Source: a virus. Taken from it: 39,066 nucleotides of DNA. The stretch is from IMG/VR virus record IMGVR_UViG_3300042305_000949, positions 1 through 39,066 of that record; one strand, given 5' to 3'. The translations under genes were made by a program, and so were the position numbers. The notes beneath the pieces were generated by a model, which worked only from the letters and a program-made list of their open reading frames with translations, was not told the DNA's origin and ran no database searches. Below are positions 24,343 through 31,422 of this stretch, one piece after another (position 1 is the first letter of the stretch; each line of letters opens with the position of its first letter).

Positions 24343-25030
24343 ACTTTGACGCTTTTTTGTTTCAAATGCAGTTCGTACTTCCATGCGTTCACGGTCGAAG
24401 CATACTCCTCGATTCCCATCTTTTCGAGCATTTTAATCTCGGTCAATGACCCGTTACAAAGCATCCGGTGCATTAGATTCACCTCGGTCACGAAAGTGCT
24501 GAACTCGTCAGCCCAGTTTCTTCCAAGGGAAAGATACTCGTGCTTGGGTCGCTCGACTCCATCAAAGTCCTTTGAAGGATAAGCGAACGGATATAAGCGT
24601 CGGAGATGTCCGATAAGTCCATTGTATAGCGTACTGCCAACTGAATAAAAAAAAACCGTGCATCGTCATCTTTTGCCCATAGTTCGAGTTTTACCCGTTG
24701 CATCTTCGGGTCGAAGTCCATCGGGTCTTCGTCAGGATGGACAACAAACACACACGCCAAATCCTGCAGAAGCAACTCGTCTGGAATGTCAGCAATCCGT
24801 CTTTCGAGTTGGTCGAACTTTGAAAAGCCTCCGACAATATCGCCCCTGTTCAGGTCGTCTTTAATCTCCTTGAACGCTTTGACGAGTCGTTCGGGGGTTA
24901 GTCCCATTGATGCCCTGCGAACGGCAAGGTCGGCAGGAATAACGCGATTCGCTGGAATGTCGCCCCAGGTCTCGAATGTCCGCCACTCGATGCCGTTTGC
25001 GTCAGTGTAAATTGGTTTTAAGTTGCTCAT
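24339..25030 (-). CDS. Tail assembly chaperone, -1 frameshift fusion product (G-T type)
   Basis: If ribosomes slip back one base at the U9 run (24655-24647), the first 128 residues of the gene at 25030 are joined to a 102-residue frame that stays open down to TGA at 24341-24339 (fusion of 230 residues). The second frame reads as a real protein: RLYPFAYPSKDFDGVERPKH, LGRNWADEFSTFVTEVNLMH, LTEIKMLEKMGIEEYASTVN. Its stop overlaps the next start. In lambda and most siphophages the two chaperone proteins just before the tape measure are made this way. An in-frame ATG in the second part could instead give a separate 44-residue protein. Confidence 0.6.
24488..25030 (-). CDS. Tail assembly chaperone, unshifted product (G type), 180 residues
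   Basis: Starts MSNLKPIYTDANGIEWRTFE; helical middle with ERLVKAFKEIKDDLNRGD, acidic segment HPDEDPMDFDPKM near residue 98, and Phe-rich FFF at 126-128 encoded by the U9 run. The zero frame continues to residue 180 and ends by itself. It lies between the terminase large subunit (4-bp ATGA overlap) and the tape measure. Size and place fit a lambda gpG-like chaperone; sequence similarity was not tested. Confidence 0.65.
   Translation of the reverse strand: MSNLKPIYTDANGIEWRTFETWGDIPANRVIPADLAVRRASMGLTPERLVKAFKEIKDDLNRGDIVGGFSKFDQLERRIADIPDELLLQDLACVFVVHPDEDPMDFDPKMQRVKLELWAKDDDARFFFIQLAVRYTMDLSDISDAYIRSLILQRTLMESSDPSTSIFPLEETGLTSSALS
24647..24655 (-). promoter_or_regulatory. U9 slippery site (programmed -1 frameshift candidate)
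   Basis: Nine T residues on the coding strand read as CGG TTT TTT TTT ATT. They contain U_UUU_UUU in the zero frame, a classical -1 slippery heptamer. The -1 frame is open from here for 102 codons. A run of nine could also cause slippage by RNA polymerase. Confidence 0.6.
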
Positions 25031-26355
25031 ACGCTTGCAAAGTTACCAGATTTGGCGAACCTATCCAAAAATGAACGGTGGAATGTCCAGAGGTAATAAA
25101 TAAAGCAGTCAAACAAGTGACCGTGCATATTGGTCGGGGCAATCTTCTTCCCATCGTCACCCCTCTGCATCATTTCGCAATCTTCGACCAGATACTTGCA
25201 CGCTCGGTTGATAACAAGGTCAGGATGCTTCGATAGCATCGAATTAATCAATACAATCGTGTCCTTGCTGTCCGGATTGGACGATAACAGGCGTATCTGA
25301 GCGTCCGATAGTTTCAACGCCCCCTTTACCGCTTTCCAGTTCGTGACGCCTTTCATTGTGGCTGACCTATTGCGACCTGATGCGTCACCGGTCAGGATAA
25401 GGCGTGCCGTATCGGGGTATCTCGTCTTGATTCGCTCGCATAGTTCGTACACATCGGAGTTCATAATGCGCTCTTCCCCCAATATCCTAATCCTGTTCCT
25501 GCTTGGGTCGTGCTGAGCGTAAATGCAGGTCATTGGCGACACATTAAAGTCCATTGATACATAAATAGGCAAATCGGGTCTTTCCTGAATATCTGCCACA
25601 TGCTTCTTGTGTTCGAAACAGTACGCCCAGACAGTCTCTTGTTTGGTGACGAGCATGCCCAACACCTCACGCTTGAATGAATTCGGGTCGAGGGTGCGTT
25701 CGAGTTGCTCGATGTAGCCGGGTCTTAGGTTGTGCTGGTTGGCGTAGGATTCGGCTCGGATTAACTTAATCCTGCCCTTACTTACTTTGGCTTGGCTTTC
25801 CAATTCCCGATAATATGCGACATTATCGGGCGGAGTTGTGGCGGTCTTGATGCGGTGGCGTAAACCTAACTTCTTGAAAGTTGTCCCCCTCGTCCTTGCT
25901 CTGCACTTGTCCAAAGCCTCCTGAAAGTTCCGCACATCTCGAGTTTCGTCAATGCTGATAGTGTCCCACTCTGAGCCGTTCACAACATTGTAGTTATCGA
26001 GGTGGGTCAGGACGACATAAGACCCCCAGCGGAATGTAATGACCTTGTCCGAAGATATGCCGGAATAAGGCTTAACGCCAGACATTCGCTTGTTTACCAC
26101 ATAGTCCACGCCCTCCCGAAGTCCCCATTCTTCCCATGCTTCCTGAACCTTTTTGAATGTGGCGGTCTTCATCATTGCGAATGTGGGCGAGCATATCAAA
26201 TGCTTTGAGTTGGGGACTGATAGGTCTGGAATCAAATCGACCGCAAGCCAGTAGGTCTTGCCCACTCCAACGCCCGTCAGCATGTGTATCTCTTCCGCTT
26301 CGAGGTGATGGCTGGAGTAGTATGCTATCTGCTGTGCTTCGTTCAGTTCGGGCAT
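25027..26355 (-). CDS. Terminase large subunit
   Basis: 442 residues. ATPase domain: Walker A-like TGVGVGKT at residues 27-34, SPTFAMMK at ~56-63, Walker B with ISIDET (D136/E137). Nuclease domain of RNase H type: acidic residues in YVSMDFNVSP (~265), LILTGDASGR (~325) and HGHLFDCFIYYLW (~420). This is the motor and nuclease that packages DNA. It overlaps the small subunit gene by 1 bp upstream and the tail-chaperone gene by 4 bp downstream. Confidence 0.92.
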   Translation of the reverse strand: MPELNEAQQIAYYSSHHLEAEEIHMLTGVGVGKTYWLAVDLIPDLSVPNSKHLICSPTFAMMKTATFKKVQEAWEEWGLREGVDYVVNKRMSGVKPYSGISSDKVITFRWGSYVVLTHLDNYNVVNGSEWDTISIDETRDVRNFQEALDKCRARTRGTTFKKLGLRHRIKTATTPPDNVAYYRELESQAKVSKGRIKLIRAESYANQHNLRPGYIEQLERTLDPNSFKREVLGMLVTKQETVWAYCFEHKKHVADIQERPDLPIYVSMDFNVSPMTCIYAQHDPSRNRIRILGEERIMNSDVYELCERIKTRYPDTARLILTGDASGRNRSATMKGVTNWKAVKGALKLSDAQIRLLSSNPDSKDTIVLINSMLSKHPDLVINRACKYLVEDCEMMQRGDDGKKIAPTNMHGHLFDCFIYYLWTFHRSFLDRFAKSGNFASV

Positions 26356-26879
26356 TATTCCTCCGATGCTTTGCGGATTGCTTCGGGCGAAATATGCAGG
26401 TTAATTTGAGGCGGTTGGTAGTCTTTTTGTTCCGTATCTGCATCAACCTGCTTGCCGTACTTTTTCGGGGCGAGTCTTTCCATTAGCCACATTCGAGTTT
26501 CGACACGCAATTTTGAACGACTCGTAAATTCCCGATTTTCGATTCGGTTTCCGTTGGGAGAGAATATTTCGTCTTGGCTCGAATCGTCTGAAATTATAAG
26601 CACATTGTCTCCCATAAAATCCGCTTGAAGTGCCTTTGCCCGTGCGTATTGTAAGGAAAACTCTGGCTTGTCGTCAATCCAATCCATTATTGTTGATGGG
26701 TCAGGAAACCAATCTAACTCCCGATGAAGCCTATGCAGACCTTTTTCGGACTGCCCAATTTCGGTACAAATTCGCTTTGCAAGTTCTGGGGTATAAATAG
26801 TCGGTCTGCCTCCTGCGTGCTTTGGTTTTGCCTCTGTTTCGGTCTCGGCTTGACCTATTGGCTTTTTCGTTTTTGCCAT
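26355..26879 (-). CDS. Terminase small subunit (Sf6 gp1-like)
   Basis: 174 residues with a Lys-rich N-terminal tail, then GGRPTIYTPELAKRICTEIG, a helix-turn-helix with DPSTIMDWIDDKPEFSLQYA near residue 60, and a helix with SRSKLRVETRMWLMERLAPK. This order matches the Sf6-type small terminase that recognises DNA and recruits the large subunit. The start is near a 7-bp inverted repeat (CATAGTT / AACTATG). Confidence 0.85.
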   Translation of the reverse strand: MAKTKKPIGQAETETEAKPKHAGGRPTIYTPELAKRICTEIGQSEKGLHRLHRELDWFPDPSTIMDWIDDKPEFSLQYARAKALQADFMGDNVLIISDDSSQDEIFSPNGNRIENREFTSRSKLRVETRMWLMERLAPKKYGKQVDADTEQKDYQPPQINLHISPEAIRKASEE

Positions 26880-26908
26880 AGTTCAGTTGTGCTAACTATG
26901 CAAATATA
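26877..26908 (-). promoter_or_regulatory. Terminase operon promoter box and inverted repeat
   Basis: TATATTTG (26908-26901, minus strand) fits the -7 box; a TTTG lies only 9 bases upstream, too close, so the -33 half is weak. CATAGTT (26877-26883) and AACTATG (26894-26900) form a perfect 7-bp inverted repeat across the expected transcription start and the ATG. It could be an operator for a late regulator or a 5' hairpin. Confidence 0.5.
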
Positions 26909-26910
26909 CG

Positions 26911-26942
26911 AAAAAAACAAACCCAGTCGGGGAGACTGGGTG
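26911..26942 (-). terminator. Intrinsic terminator after the PEGA lipoprotein gene
   Basis: Stem ACCCAGTC with GACTGGGT (8 pairs, 5-nt loop) followed on the minus strand by TTGTTTTTTT. It lies 65 bases downstream of the lipoprotein stop and just upstream of the terminase promoter box, so it isolates the lipoprotein gene from the terminase operon. Confidence 0.8.
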
Positions 26943-27006
26943 TTGTTACTCTAAACTCTTGAAAAAAAATGGTAGAATCAAAAAAACCTATGTGTGACAA
27001 TTTATA

Positions 27007-27396
27007 TTATTTTTTATCCAAATCAAAATAATAATCCGATTCTTCCTGCTTGTACCATGCCCCAGTGCAGGCGTCAATGATTAAAGAGGGCAATCCGAAC
27101 AAGTTTACATACGGCACGAAACACATCCCGATATTCCCGATAAGGTAGCCGGGTCGGATTTGGCGATTCGTTTTGATTTGAGCGTTTTCGTATCCCTCCG
27201 CCTTTACTACGATAGTGTTGCGTTTTTTTACGGGTACTTCCGCAACGCATGTTCCATCTCCGACCTTGTTGCCGTTCACATAAACTTTGGCGTGGTCAGG
27301 TTTGACATTGATAGTTACTTCCTGCTTCATGCTGGAAGTGATTGTGGCACAACTCGTAAGCGTTGCCAGAGCGATGATTAAAAGTGTTTTTTTCAT
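27007..27396 (-). CDS. PEGA-domain lipoprotein
   Basis: 129 residues with a lipoprotein signal (MKKTLLIIALATLTSCATI; lipobox LTSC with Cys16). A PEGA-type strand domain follows: EVTINVKPDHAKVYVNGNKV, TIVVKAEGYENAQI. A later hydrophobic stretch (GYLIGNIGMCFVPYVNLFG, then LIIDACTGAWYK) resembles bacterial PEGA lipoproteins. Such membrane proteins made by phages often block other phages at the receptor. It is the first gene of the leftward arm with its own terminator, so it can be expressed apart from the late genes. Function is inferred. Confidence 0.7.
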   Translation of the reverse strand: MKKTLLIIALATLTSCATITSSMKQEVTINVKPDHAKVYVNGNKVGDGTCVAEVPVKKRNTIVVKAEGYENAQIKTNRQIRPGYLIGNIGMCFVPYVNLFGLPSLIIDACTGAWYKQEESDYYFDLDKK

Positions 27397-27462
27397 AATA
27401 TTTTTTCAGTTTTAACGGACTTGATGAAACTTTGTTACACCGATTCCGTTTAATTTTACATT

Positions 27463-27831
27463 ATGCAGGAATTCGAATTTGACATTATCGGAATGGGTGC
27501 GGTTCGAACTACGCAAAGGGCGAAGTTCAGCGAGCCGTTCCAGAGATACGCAAGGTATAAGACAGCGTTACGGATGTTCCTGCGTGGCGTAGGAATTAAG
27601 GAATGCCCAGAGCGGTTTGAAATAACCTTTGTCATGCCGTTCCCGATTAGTTACACCCAGAAGCAACGCAAGGAACTCGAGGGTCAGCCACACCGGTACA
27701 AGCCGGATTTGGACAACTTAGTCAAAGGGTTCATGGATTGCTTTGGCAAGGATGACAGCGGAGTTCATGAGTTTTACGCCCGCAAAATTTGGGGCAAGGA
27801 TGGCAAGATAATTTTGAAAGTAGTGAATTAG
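27463..27831 (+). CDS. rusA: RusA-type Holliday junction resolvase
   Basis: 122 residues. Family signs: MPFPISYTQKQRKELEGQPH, then YKPDLDNLVKGFMDCF with the acidic residues that bind metal, and VHEFYARKIWGKDGKI at the C-terminus. RusA cuts four-way junctions before packaging. It is the first gene of the rightward arm; the intergenic region to the left has only a weak promoter (TTTG 27431, TAATTTTA 27451). Its 3' end contains a perfect promoter for the next genes. Confidence 0.85.
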   Translation: MQEFEFDIIGMGAVRTTQRAKFSEPFQRYARYKTALRMFLRGVGIKECPERFEITFVMPFPISYTQKQRKELEGQPHRYKPDLDNLVKGFMDCFGKDDSGVHEFYARKIWGKDGKIILKVVN

Positions 27832-27843
27832 TTTGTATATTTG
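27813..27843 (+). promoter_or_regulatory. Early promoter, exact Bacteroidota consensus
   Basis: TTTG (27813-27816), 19 bases, TATATTTG (27836-27843). The -33 half lies inside the rusA coding end. The expected start is at about 27847, one base before the first leader hairpin. It should drive the replication genes. Confidence 0.85.
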
Positions 27844-27847
27844 CAGT

Positions 27848-27955
27848 TCCTGAATCAGTCAGGATATCCGGGTGAGAGCGGATACGAAAAACTTCCTTAA
27901 CGGAAACCAAACCCCTTGAAATGAGCGACTCTCACCGCTTGTTTCGGGGGTTTTT
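27848..27955 (+). ncRNA. Structured leader RNA ending in a terminator; possible attenuator or small RNA
   Basis: Four hairpins follow directly after the promoter: P1 TCCTGA / TCAGGA (27848-27864); P2 TATCCG / CGGATA with loop GGTGAGAG (27865-27884); P3 TTCC / GGAA (27893-27905); P4 AAACCCC...GAAA / TTTC..GGGGTTT (27909-27953) then TTTTT. The P2 loop is fully complementary to CTCTCACC (27929-27936) in the P4 loop, so a kissing-loop or pseudoknot is possible. P4 with its T tract should act as a terminator, giving a ~108-nt RNA; read-through expresses the replication genes. An in-frame ATG inside P4 (27921) extends the next gene's frame. I do not recognise a known riboswitch class. Confidence 0.65.
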
Positions 27956-27968
27956 AATTTTAAGTAAA

Positions 27969-28178
27969 ATGAAAAAAGTACAAGTAGTTGATGCACGGGT
28001 TGTAATTCAAAGCCATCCAGATTATGAAAACATTTTAGGTGTTTTTATATGTTCAGATGAATTGTTAGATACTCATCTTAAAATGATGAATGAAATTACT
28101 ATTGATGAACCCGGATGTATAAGTTTTGTGGAATGTAAGGCTATAATTGAATTAAATTCAACAAATGAACAATCCTGA
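27969..28178 (+). CDS. Hypothetical protein, 69 residues
   Basis: Starts at ATG 27969 (MKKVQVVDARVVIQSHPDYE), just after the leader terminator; an in-frame ATG at 27921 lies in the terminator stem. A compact acidic alpha/beta protein with DELLDTHLKMMNEITIDEPG and a single Cys region. Overlaps the initiator gene by 14 bp. Function unknown; place suggests an early regulator or a replication accessory. Confidence 0.6.
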   Translation: MKKVQVVDARVVIQSHPDYENILGVFICSDELLDTHLKMMNEITIDEPGCISFVECKAIIELNSTNEQS

Positions 28179-29019
28179 CCAATACATAATTCTTCGGTTA
28201 TGGATTATTCAAAAGTATAATTTATCCGTATTCGAGGCTGTATTAATCGAGCGTATCAACTTTTTTGCAACCAACCCAGATAGTAAATGTCCGGGTTGGT
28301 GCTACGCTTCTCGTGGCACACTTGCAAAGGAGTTGAACATAACAAAGCGAGGAATTCAGAAATGCATTCAGCGTTTAGTTGATGCAGGTATTCTTGAAAT
28401 TAGTGAAAACGGATGGATGAAATGCCTAATAAGTGATGAACAAAGTTCACCGATGATGAACAAAGTTCCACAAAGAGATGAACTAAGTTCACCCAATAAT
28501 AATATAGATAATACTATACATAATAATACTAATAATAGTATAGTCTTATTGGGTGAACAAAGTTCGCTACCTACGAATAATGTTCCTGATGAAAAAAGTA
28601 CCAAGCCTAAAAAACCAAAGCGTACTGAATTAGCCAAAAAATTAACAGACGAAGAGTTTGTTCAAGAAATGGCAAAAAAGGGAATAATGCCTTGCGTTAA
28701 ATTTGATTCTCCACTCGTATTGCTTAGCCTTGACCATTGGGAGCAACTTAAAAAGAGATTTCCCGTTGAAGGACTATTGATTGAAATGATTAAGGTCTAC
28801 AATAATTGGAAATTGAAAAAAGGTGGTGTAAAGGCTTATGTAAATGATTTTTCTGGCGTTCAGGAGGGATGGGTGGTTGATAATGCTATGAAAATTTTGA
28901 ACGCAAAAAACTCATTCACCTATGACAAAATGAGAAAACAGCAATTGATGGCAGATGAATTTAACAAGTCAAACCAATTAGGAACAACACAATTTTACAA
29001 CCCCGAACCACAAGAATAA
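28165..29019 (+). CDS. Replication initiator (lambda O-like arrangement)
   Basis: 284 residues. N-terminal ~90 residues form a winged-helix domain: LSVFEAVLIERINFFATNPD, CYASRGTLAKELNITKRGIQ, KCIQRLVDAGILEIS. Then a low-complexity Ser/Asn/Gln linker encoded by the iteron region, a Lys/Pro hinge, and a C-terminal helical domain (EQLKKRFPVEGLLIEMIKVY) possibly binding the helicase. The DnaB-type helicase gene follows directly with 1-bp overlap. As in lambda O, the origin lies inside the gene. The family was judged from layout, not from a search. Confidence 0.75.
   Translation: MNNPDQYIILRLWIIQKYNLSVFEAVLIERINFFATNPDSKCPGWCYASRGTLAKELNITKRGIQKCIQRLVDAGILEISENGWMKCLISDEQSSPMMNKVPQRDELSSPNNNIDNTIHNNTNNSIVLLGEQSSLPTNNVPDEKSTKPKKPKRTELAKKLTDEEFVQEMAKKGIMPCVKFDSPLVLLSLDHWEQLKKRFPVEGLLIEMIKVYNNWKLKKGGVKAYVNDFSGVQEGWVVDNAMKILNAKNSFTYDKMRKQQLMADEFNKSNQLGTTQFYNPEPQE
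28435..28568 (+). other. Candidate replication origin: four iterons and AT-rich segment
   Basis: Four 17-bp repeats with palindromic core GAAC-A/T-AA-GTTC start at 28435, 28455, 28477 and 28552. Between the third and fourth lies a 46-bp AT-only-like segment (28500-28545) flanked by a perfect 13-bp inverted repeat GTTCACCCAATAA (28487-28499) / TTATTGGGTGAAC (28546-28558), with an inner ACTATAC / GTATAGT pair. Spacing of the first three is 20-22 bp, about two helical turns. This fits initiator-bound iterons next to a DNA-unwinding element. Confidence 0.75.
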
Positions 29020-30521
29020 TGGCAACACGAAAAAAGAAGTACGAAGAGAAACCGCAAATCGACCAGAGCGGATTTATGCCGGGCGTTACGCCACCTTACA
29101 GCGAGGAAGCGGAAAAGGCGATAATATCCTCGATGCTGTACGAAACGAACGAACTACCCAACATATTTGCAAACTGCAAATCGGACTGGTTCTTCATCAG
29201 CAAAAATAAATTCATCTACGAGTTAATCGAGCAGATGTACATGGAAGAGAAGCCGATTGACTTGATAACCGTGTACAATGAATTGAAAAGCAAAGAGGAG
29301 AATTATTATATCTCGCATGTGGTCGAGTTGTCCATGATGAAGGATAGCCTGTTCAGTTCCGCCAATCTGCCGTATCACATCAAGATTATTCACCAGCACT
29401 ATGTCGCCCGTGATTTAATCCGGATTGCTAACGATGTCAAGTTGAAAGGATTTGACCCGACTACCGATGCGTTCGAACTTCTCAACTATGTGCAGGAACA
29501 GGCGTATAATTTGACCCAGTCGATATTTCGCAAGCATGCGGTATCTTTTGAGCGTCTTGCGTTGGAAAACATTGTTGAGTTATCAAAGCGGATGGATTCC
29601 AAAAAAGGCGTCACGGGTGTACCTACCGGATTTTATCAACTCGATGAACTTACCTCGGGATGGCAGAAGCAAGCGTTGATAGTCATCGGGGCAAGACCGG
29701 CTATGGGCAAAACGGCACTTGCCCTATACTTTGCTATCACCGCCTCGAAACAAGGCTATCCAGTGGCGTTTTTTAGCCTTGAAATGAGTTGTCATGAGTT
29801 GGTATTCCGCTTGCAAAGCATGGAAGCGGAGATTGAGGGCGAGAAGATTCGGTCTGGGCGTGTCCAGATGGACGAGTTTCACCAGTTCAGGGAATCAAGT
29901 TTGGCGATAAAAGACCTGCCGTTATACATTGACGACTCGGCAAATATCAGTGTTTTGGAATTGAAAGCGAAAGTCCTGAGGATGGTTCAGGAACATGGTA
30001 TCAAGTTGCTCATAATTGACTATCTCCAGTTAATGAACGCAGGGGATGGATTTTCGGGCAATCGTGAGCAGGAAATATCGAGCATAAGCCGAGCATGTAA
30101 GGGCATAGCCAAAGAATGCGACATTCCCGTAATGCTTTTGAGCCAGTTGAACCGCTCGGTTGAAACGAGAGGAAAGGGCGGAAGTATTCCGATGCTGTCC
30201 GATTTGAGGGAATCTGGGGCGATTGAGCAGGATGCGGATATGGTTATTTTCCCGCACCGCCCTGAGTATTACAAAGAGGAACTAATGACGGACGGCAGTA
30301 CGCCATCGCTCGACATGGCGGAGATACATATCTCCAAGCATAGGAACGGGCGGTTAGGTGCGATAATGGTGCGATTTGAGAAGGCTTATACAAGATTTGC
30401 ACCTTACACCCCATTTAGGACTTATCAAGCACAACCACCAATGCCTGAGCCGAAAACAAACTACCTGCCATCACCAAGATTAGATTTTGAAAACCAAGAC
30501 AACACCAAAGCACCATTCTAA
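29019..30521 (+). CDS. dnaB: DnaB-type replicative helicase
   Basis: 500 residues. N-terminal DnaB domain (PPYSEEAEKAIISSMLYETN; MYMEEKPIDLITVYNELKSK). RecA-like core: VIGARPAMGKTALALYFA with Walker A near residue 222-233, FFSLEMS, LLIIDYLQLM (Walker B), MLLSQLNRSVETR and LRESGAIEQDADMVIF. It unwinds DNA at the phage fork and is probably loaded by the initiator encoded just upstream. Pro/Asn-rich C-terminal tail. Confidence 0.93.
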   Translation: MATRKKKYEEKPQIDQSGFMPGVTPPYSEEAEKAIISSMLYETNELPNIFANCKSDWFFISKNKFIYELIEQMYMEEKPIDLITVYNELKSKEENYYISHVVELSMMKDSLFSSANLPYHIKIIHQHYVARDLIRIANDVKLKGFDPTTDAFELLNYVQEQAYNLTQSIFRKHAVSFERLALENIVELSKRMDSKKGVTGVPTGFYQLDELTSGWQKQALIVIGARPAMGKTALALYFAITASKQGYPVAFFSLEMSCHELVFRLQSMEAEIEGEKIRSGRVQMDEFHQFRESSLAIKDLPLYIDDSANISVLELKAKVLRMVQEHGIKLLIIDYLQLMNAGDGFSGNREQEISSISRACKGIAKECDIPVMLLSQLNRSVETRGKGGSIPMLSDLRESGAIEQDADMVIFPHRPEYYKEELMTDGSTPSLDMAEIHISKHRNGRLGAIMVRFEKAYTRFAPYTPFRTYQAQPPMPEPKTNYLPSPRLDFENQDNTKAPF

Positions 30522-30522
30522 C

Positions 30523-30831
30523 ATGAAACAGAACGCACGAATAGCCGATTTAAACAGCGTCATAAACGCACTCGAACCATCCGCCCCCGCCATCATTGGC
30601 TTGAATTACGACTACAATCACAACCAAGACACCGGTCGAACCAGCGTAACCCTGAACGGATTGATGGTAGCCATTGTATCCAGAACCGACACGCCTGATT
30701 TATTTAAGGTGAACATGGTCAATATTGCCACATATTCAATCGAAATAACCGGGCGAGACGAGGCGAAACGCTGGATAGATAGGCAGGTTACACGCTTTTT
30801 ATTCGGTTGCTACAAAAAAATTTCTCTGTGA
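30523..30831 (+). CDS. Hypothetical protein, 102 residues
   Basis: Start at ATG 30523 (MKQNARIADLNSVINALEPS), directly after the helicase stop; a longer frame upstream is a shadow. Beta-rich with a final helix (DEAKRWIDRQVTRFLFGCYK). Similar helix endings occur in small phage proteins associated with replication or recombination. Function unknown. Confidence 0.55.
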   Translation: MKQNARIADLNSVINALEPSAPAIIGLNYDYNHNQDTGRTSVTLNGLMVAIVSRTDTPDLFKVNMVNIATYSIEITGRDEAKRWIDRQVTRFLFGCYKKISL

Positions 30832-30865
30832 AAATCAGCGAGTTATGAGAAAAGTAAAAAAAATA

Positions 30866-30898
30866 TTTGCATTGGAACAAAACAATGCTGTATCTTTG
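30866..30898 (+). promoter_or_regulatory. Early promoter before the gene at 30924
   Basis: TTTG (30866-30869), 21-base spacer, TATCTTTG (30891-30898). The expected start is near 30902, giving a ~22-base leader before the ATG at 30924. Matches the Bacteroidota consensus within normal spacing. Confidence 0.75.
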
Positions 30899-30923
30899 CT
30901 TCATCAAATTTAAACAACACGAT

Positions 30924-31076
30924 ATGACAACGACAACAATGCAAACAAGAACAGAAAATGAATTAACTAAAATGGGTTATTCAGTTGAGCAGGCTAAGAC
31001 GCTTATCGCTAAATTCTGGAATCAAGTCGAATACTTGAAAACAGCAAGAGAAAAGGCGTTATACATGACCGCATAA
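30924..31076 (+). CDS. Hypothetical protein, 50 residues
   Basis: Starts at ATG 30924 (MTTTTMQTRTENELTKMGYS); the longer frame overlaps the promoter and is rejected. A helical protein with EQAKTLIAKFWNQVEYLKTA. Such short helix proteins recur in Bacteroidota phages near recombination genes. Function unknown. It is the first gene after a promoter and so is probably abundant. Confidence 0.6.
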   Translation: MTTTTMQTRTENELTKMGYSVEQAKTLIAKFWNQVEYLKTAREKALYMTA

Positions 31077-31089
31077 CATTCACACAGGG

Positions 31090-31108
31090 GGGTGCGCATC
31101 CGGTACGC
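31090..31108 (+). repeat. Intercistronic hairpin
   Basis: GTGCG / CGCAC with a 9-base loop lies between two small genes. No T tract follows, so it is not a terminator; it may protect the upstream mRNA end or tune expression. Confidence 0.4.
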
Positions 31109-31133
31109 ACAATAAACTTAAACACATCAGACA

Positions 31134-31340
31134 ATGACAACAACAATCAAAATTCAAAGCCAGCAAAGCCACATCACCTTTTACAATCGTACTGAGGTAT
31201 TTTCAAACGACAAACAAGCACGCCAGTACCTTTTGGAATGGCTCGACAAATTAGAACTTGACGCAGAAGTTCCTGAGCAACTTCAAGACGGTCAATTCTT
31301 TGACTGCCGTGACTACATCGTGTATATCGAAATCGCTTAA
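31134..31340 (+). CDS. Hypothetical acidic protein, 68 residues
   Basis: MTTTIKIQSQQSHITFYNRT start; beta-rich N-terminal half and helix (ARQYLLEWLDKLELDAEVPE) then strand FFDCRDYIVYIEIA. The shape is a small alpha/beta domain. Function unknown. Followed after 4 bp by a tiny membrane gene. Confidence 0.6.
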   Translation: MTTTIKIQSQQSHITFYNRTEVFSNDKQARQYLLEWLDKLELDAEVPEQLQDGQFFDCRDYIVYIEIA

Positions 31341-31344
31341 TCCT

Positions 31345-31422
31345 ATGAAACGCTACATAAAAGTAATCTGGCTATTCATCACAACCGTTTATCTTCCACT
31401 TATATTTTACAAAGAAAAATGA
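31345..31422 (+). CDS. Tiny membrane peptide, 25 residues
   Basis: MKRYIKVIWLFITTVYLPLI: basic start then one hydrophobic helix, ending FYKEK. It overlaps the next tiny gene by ATGA (31419-31422), strong support for coupled translation. Single-helix phage peptides often alter host membrane proteins; here function is unknown. Confidence 0.5.
   Translation: MKRYIKVIWLFITTVYLPLIFYKEK

Noticed and set aside
27435-27458. Strong promoter for rusA
   Set aside because: Spacing of 16 and a mismatch in the -7 box (TAATTTTA) leave only weak support.
30867-30923. Longer start for the 50-residue gene (MHWNKTM)
   Set aside because: This part overlaps the promoter boxes at 30866-30898 and would lie before the transcription start.
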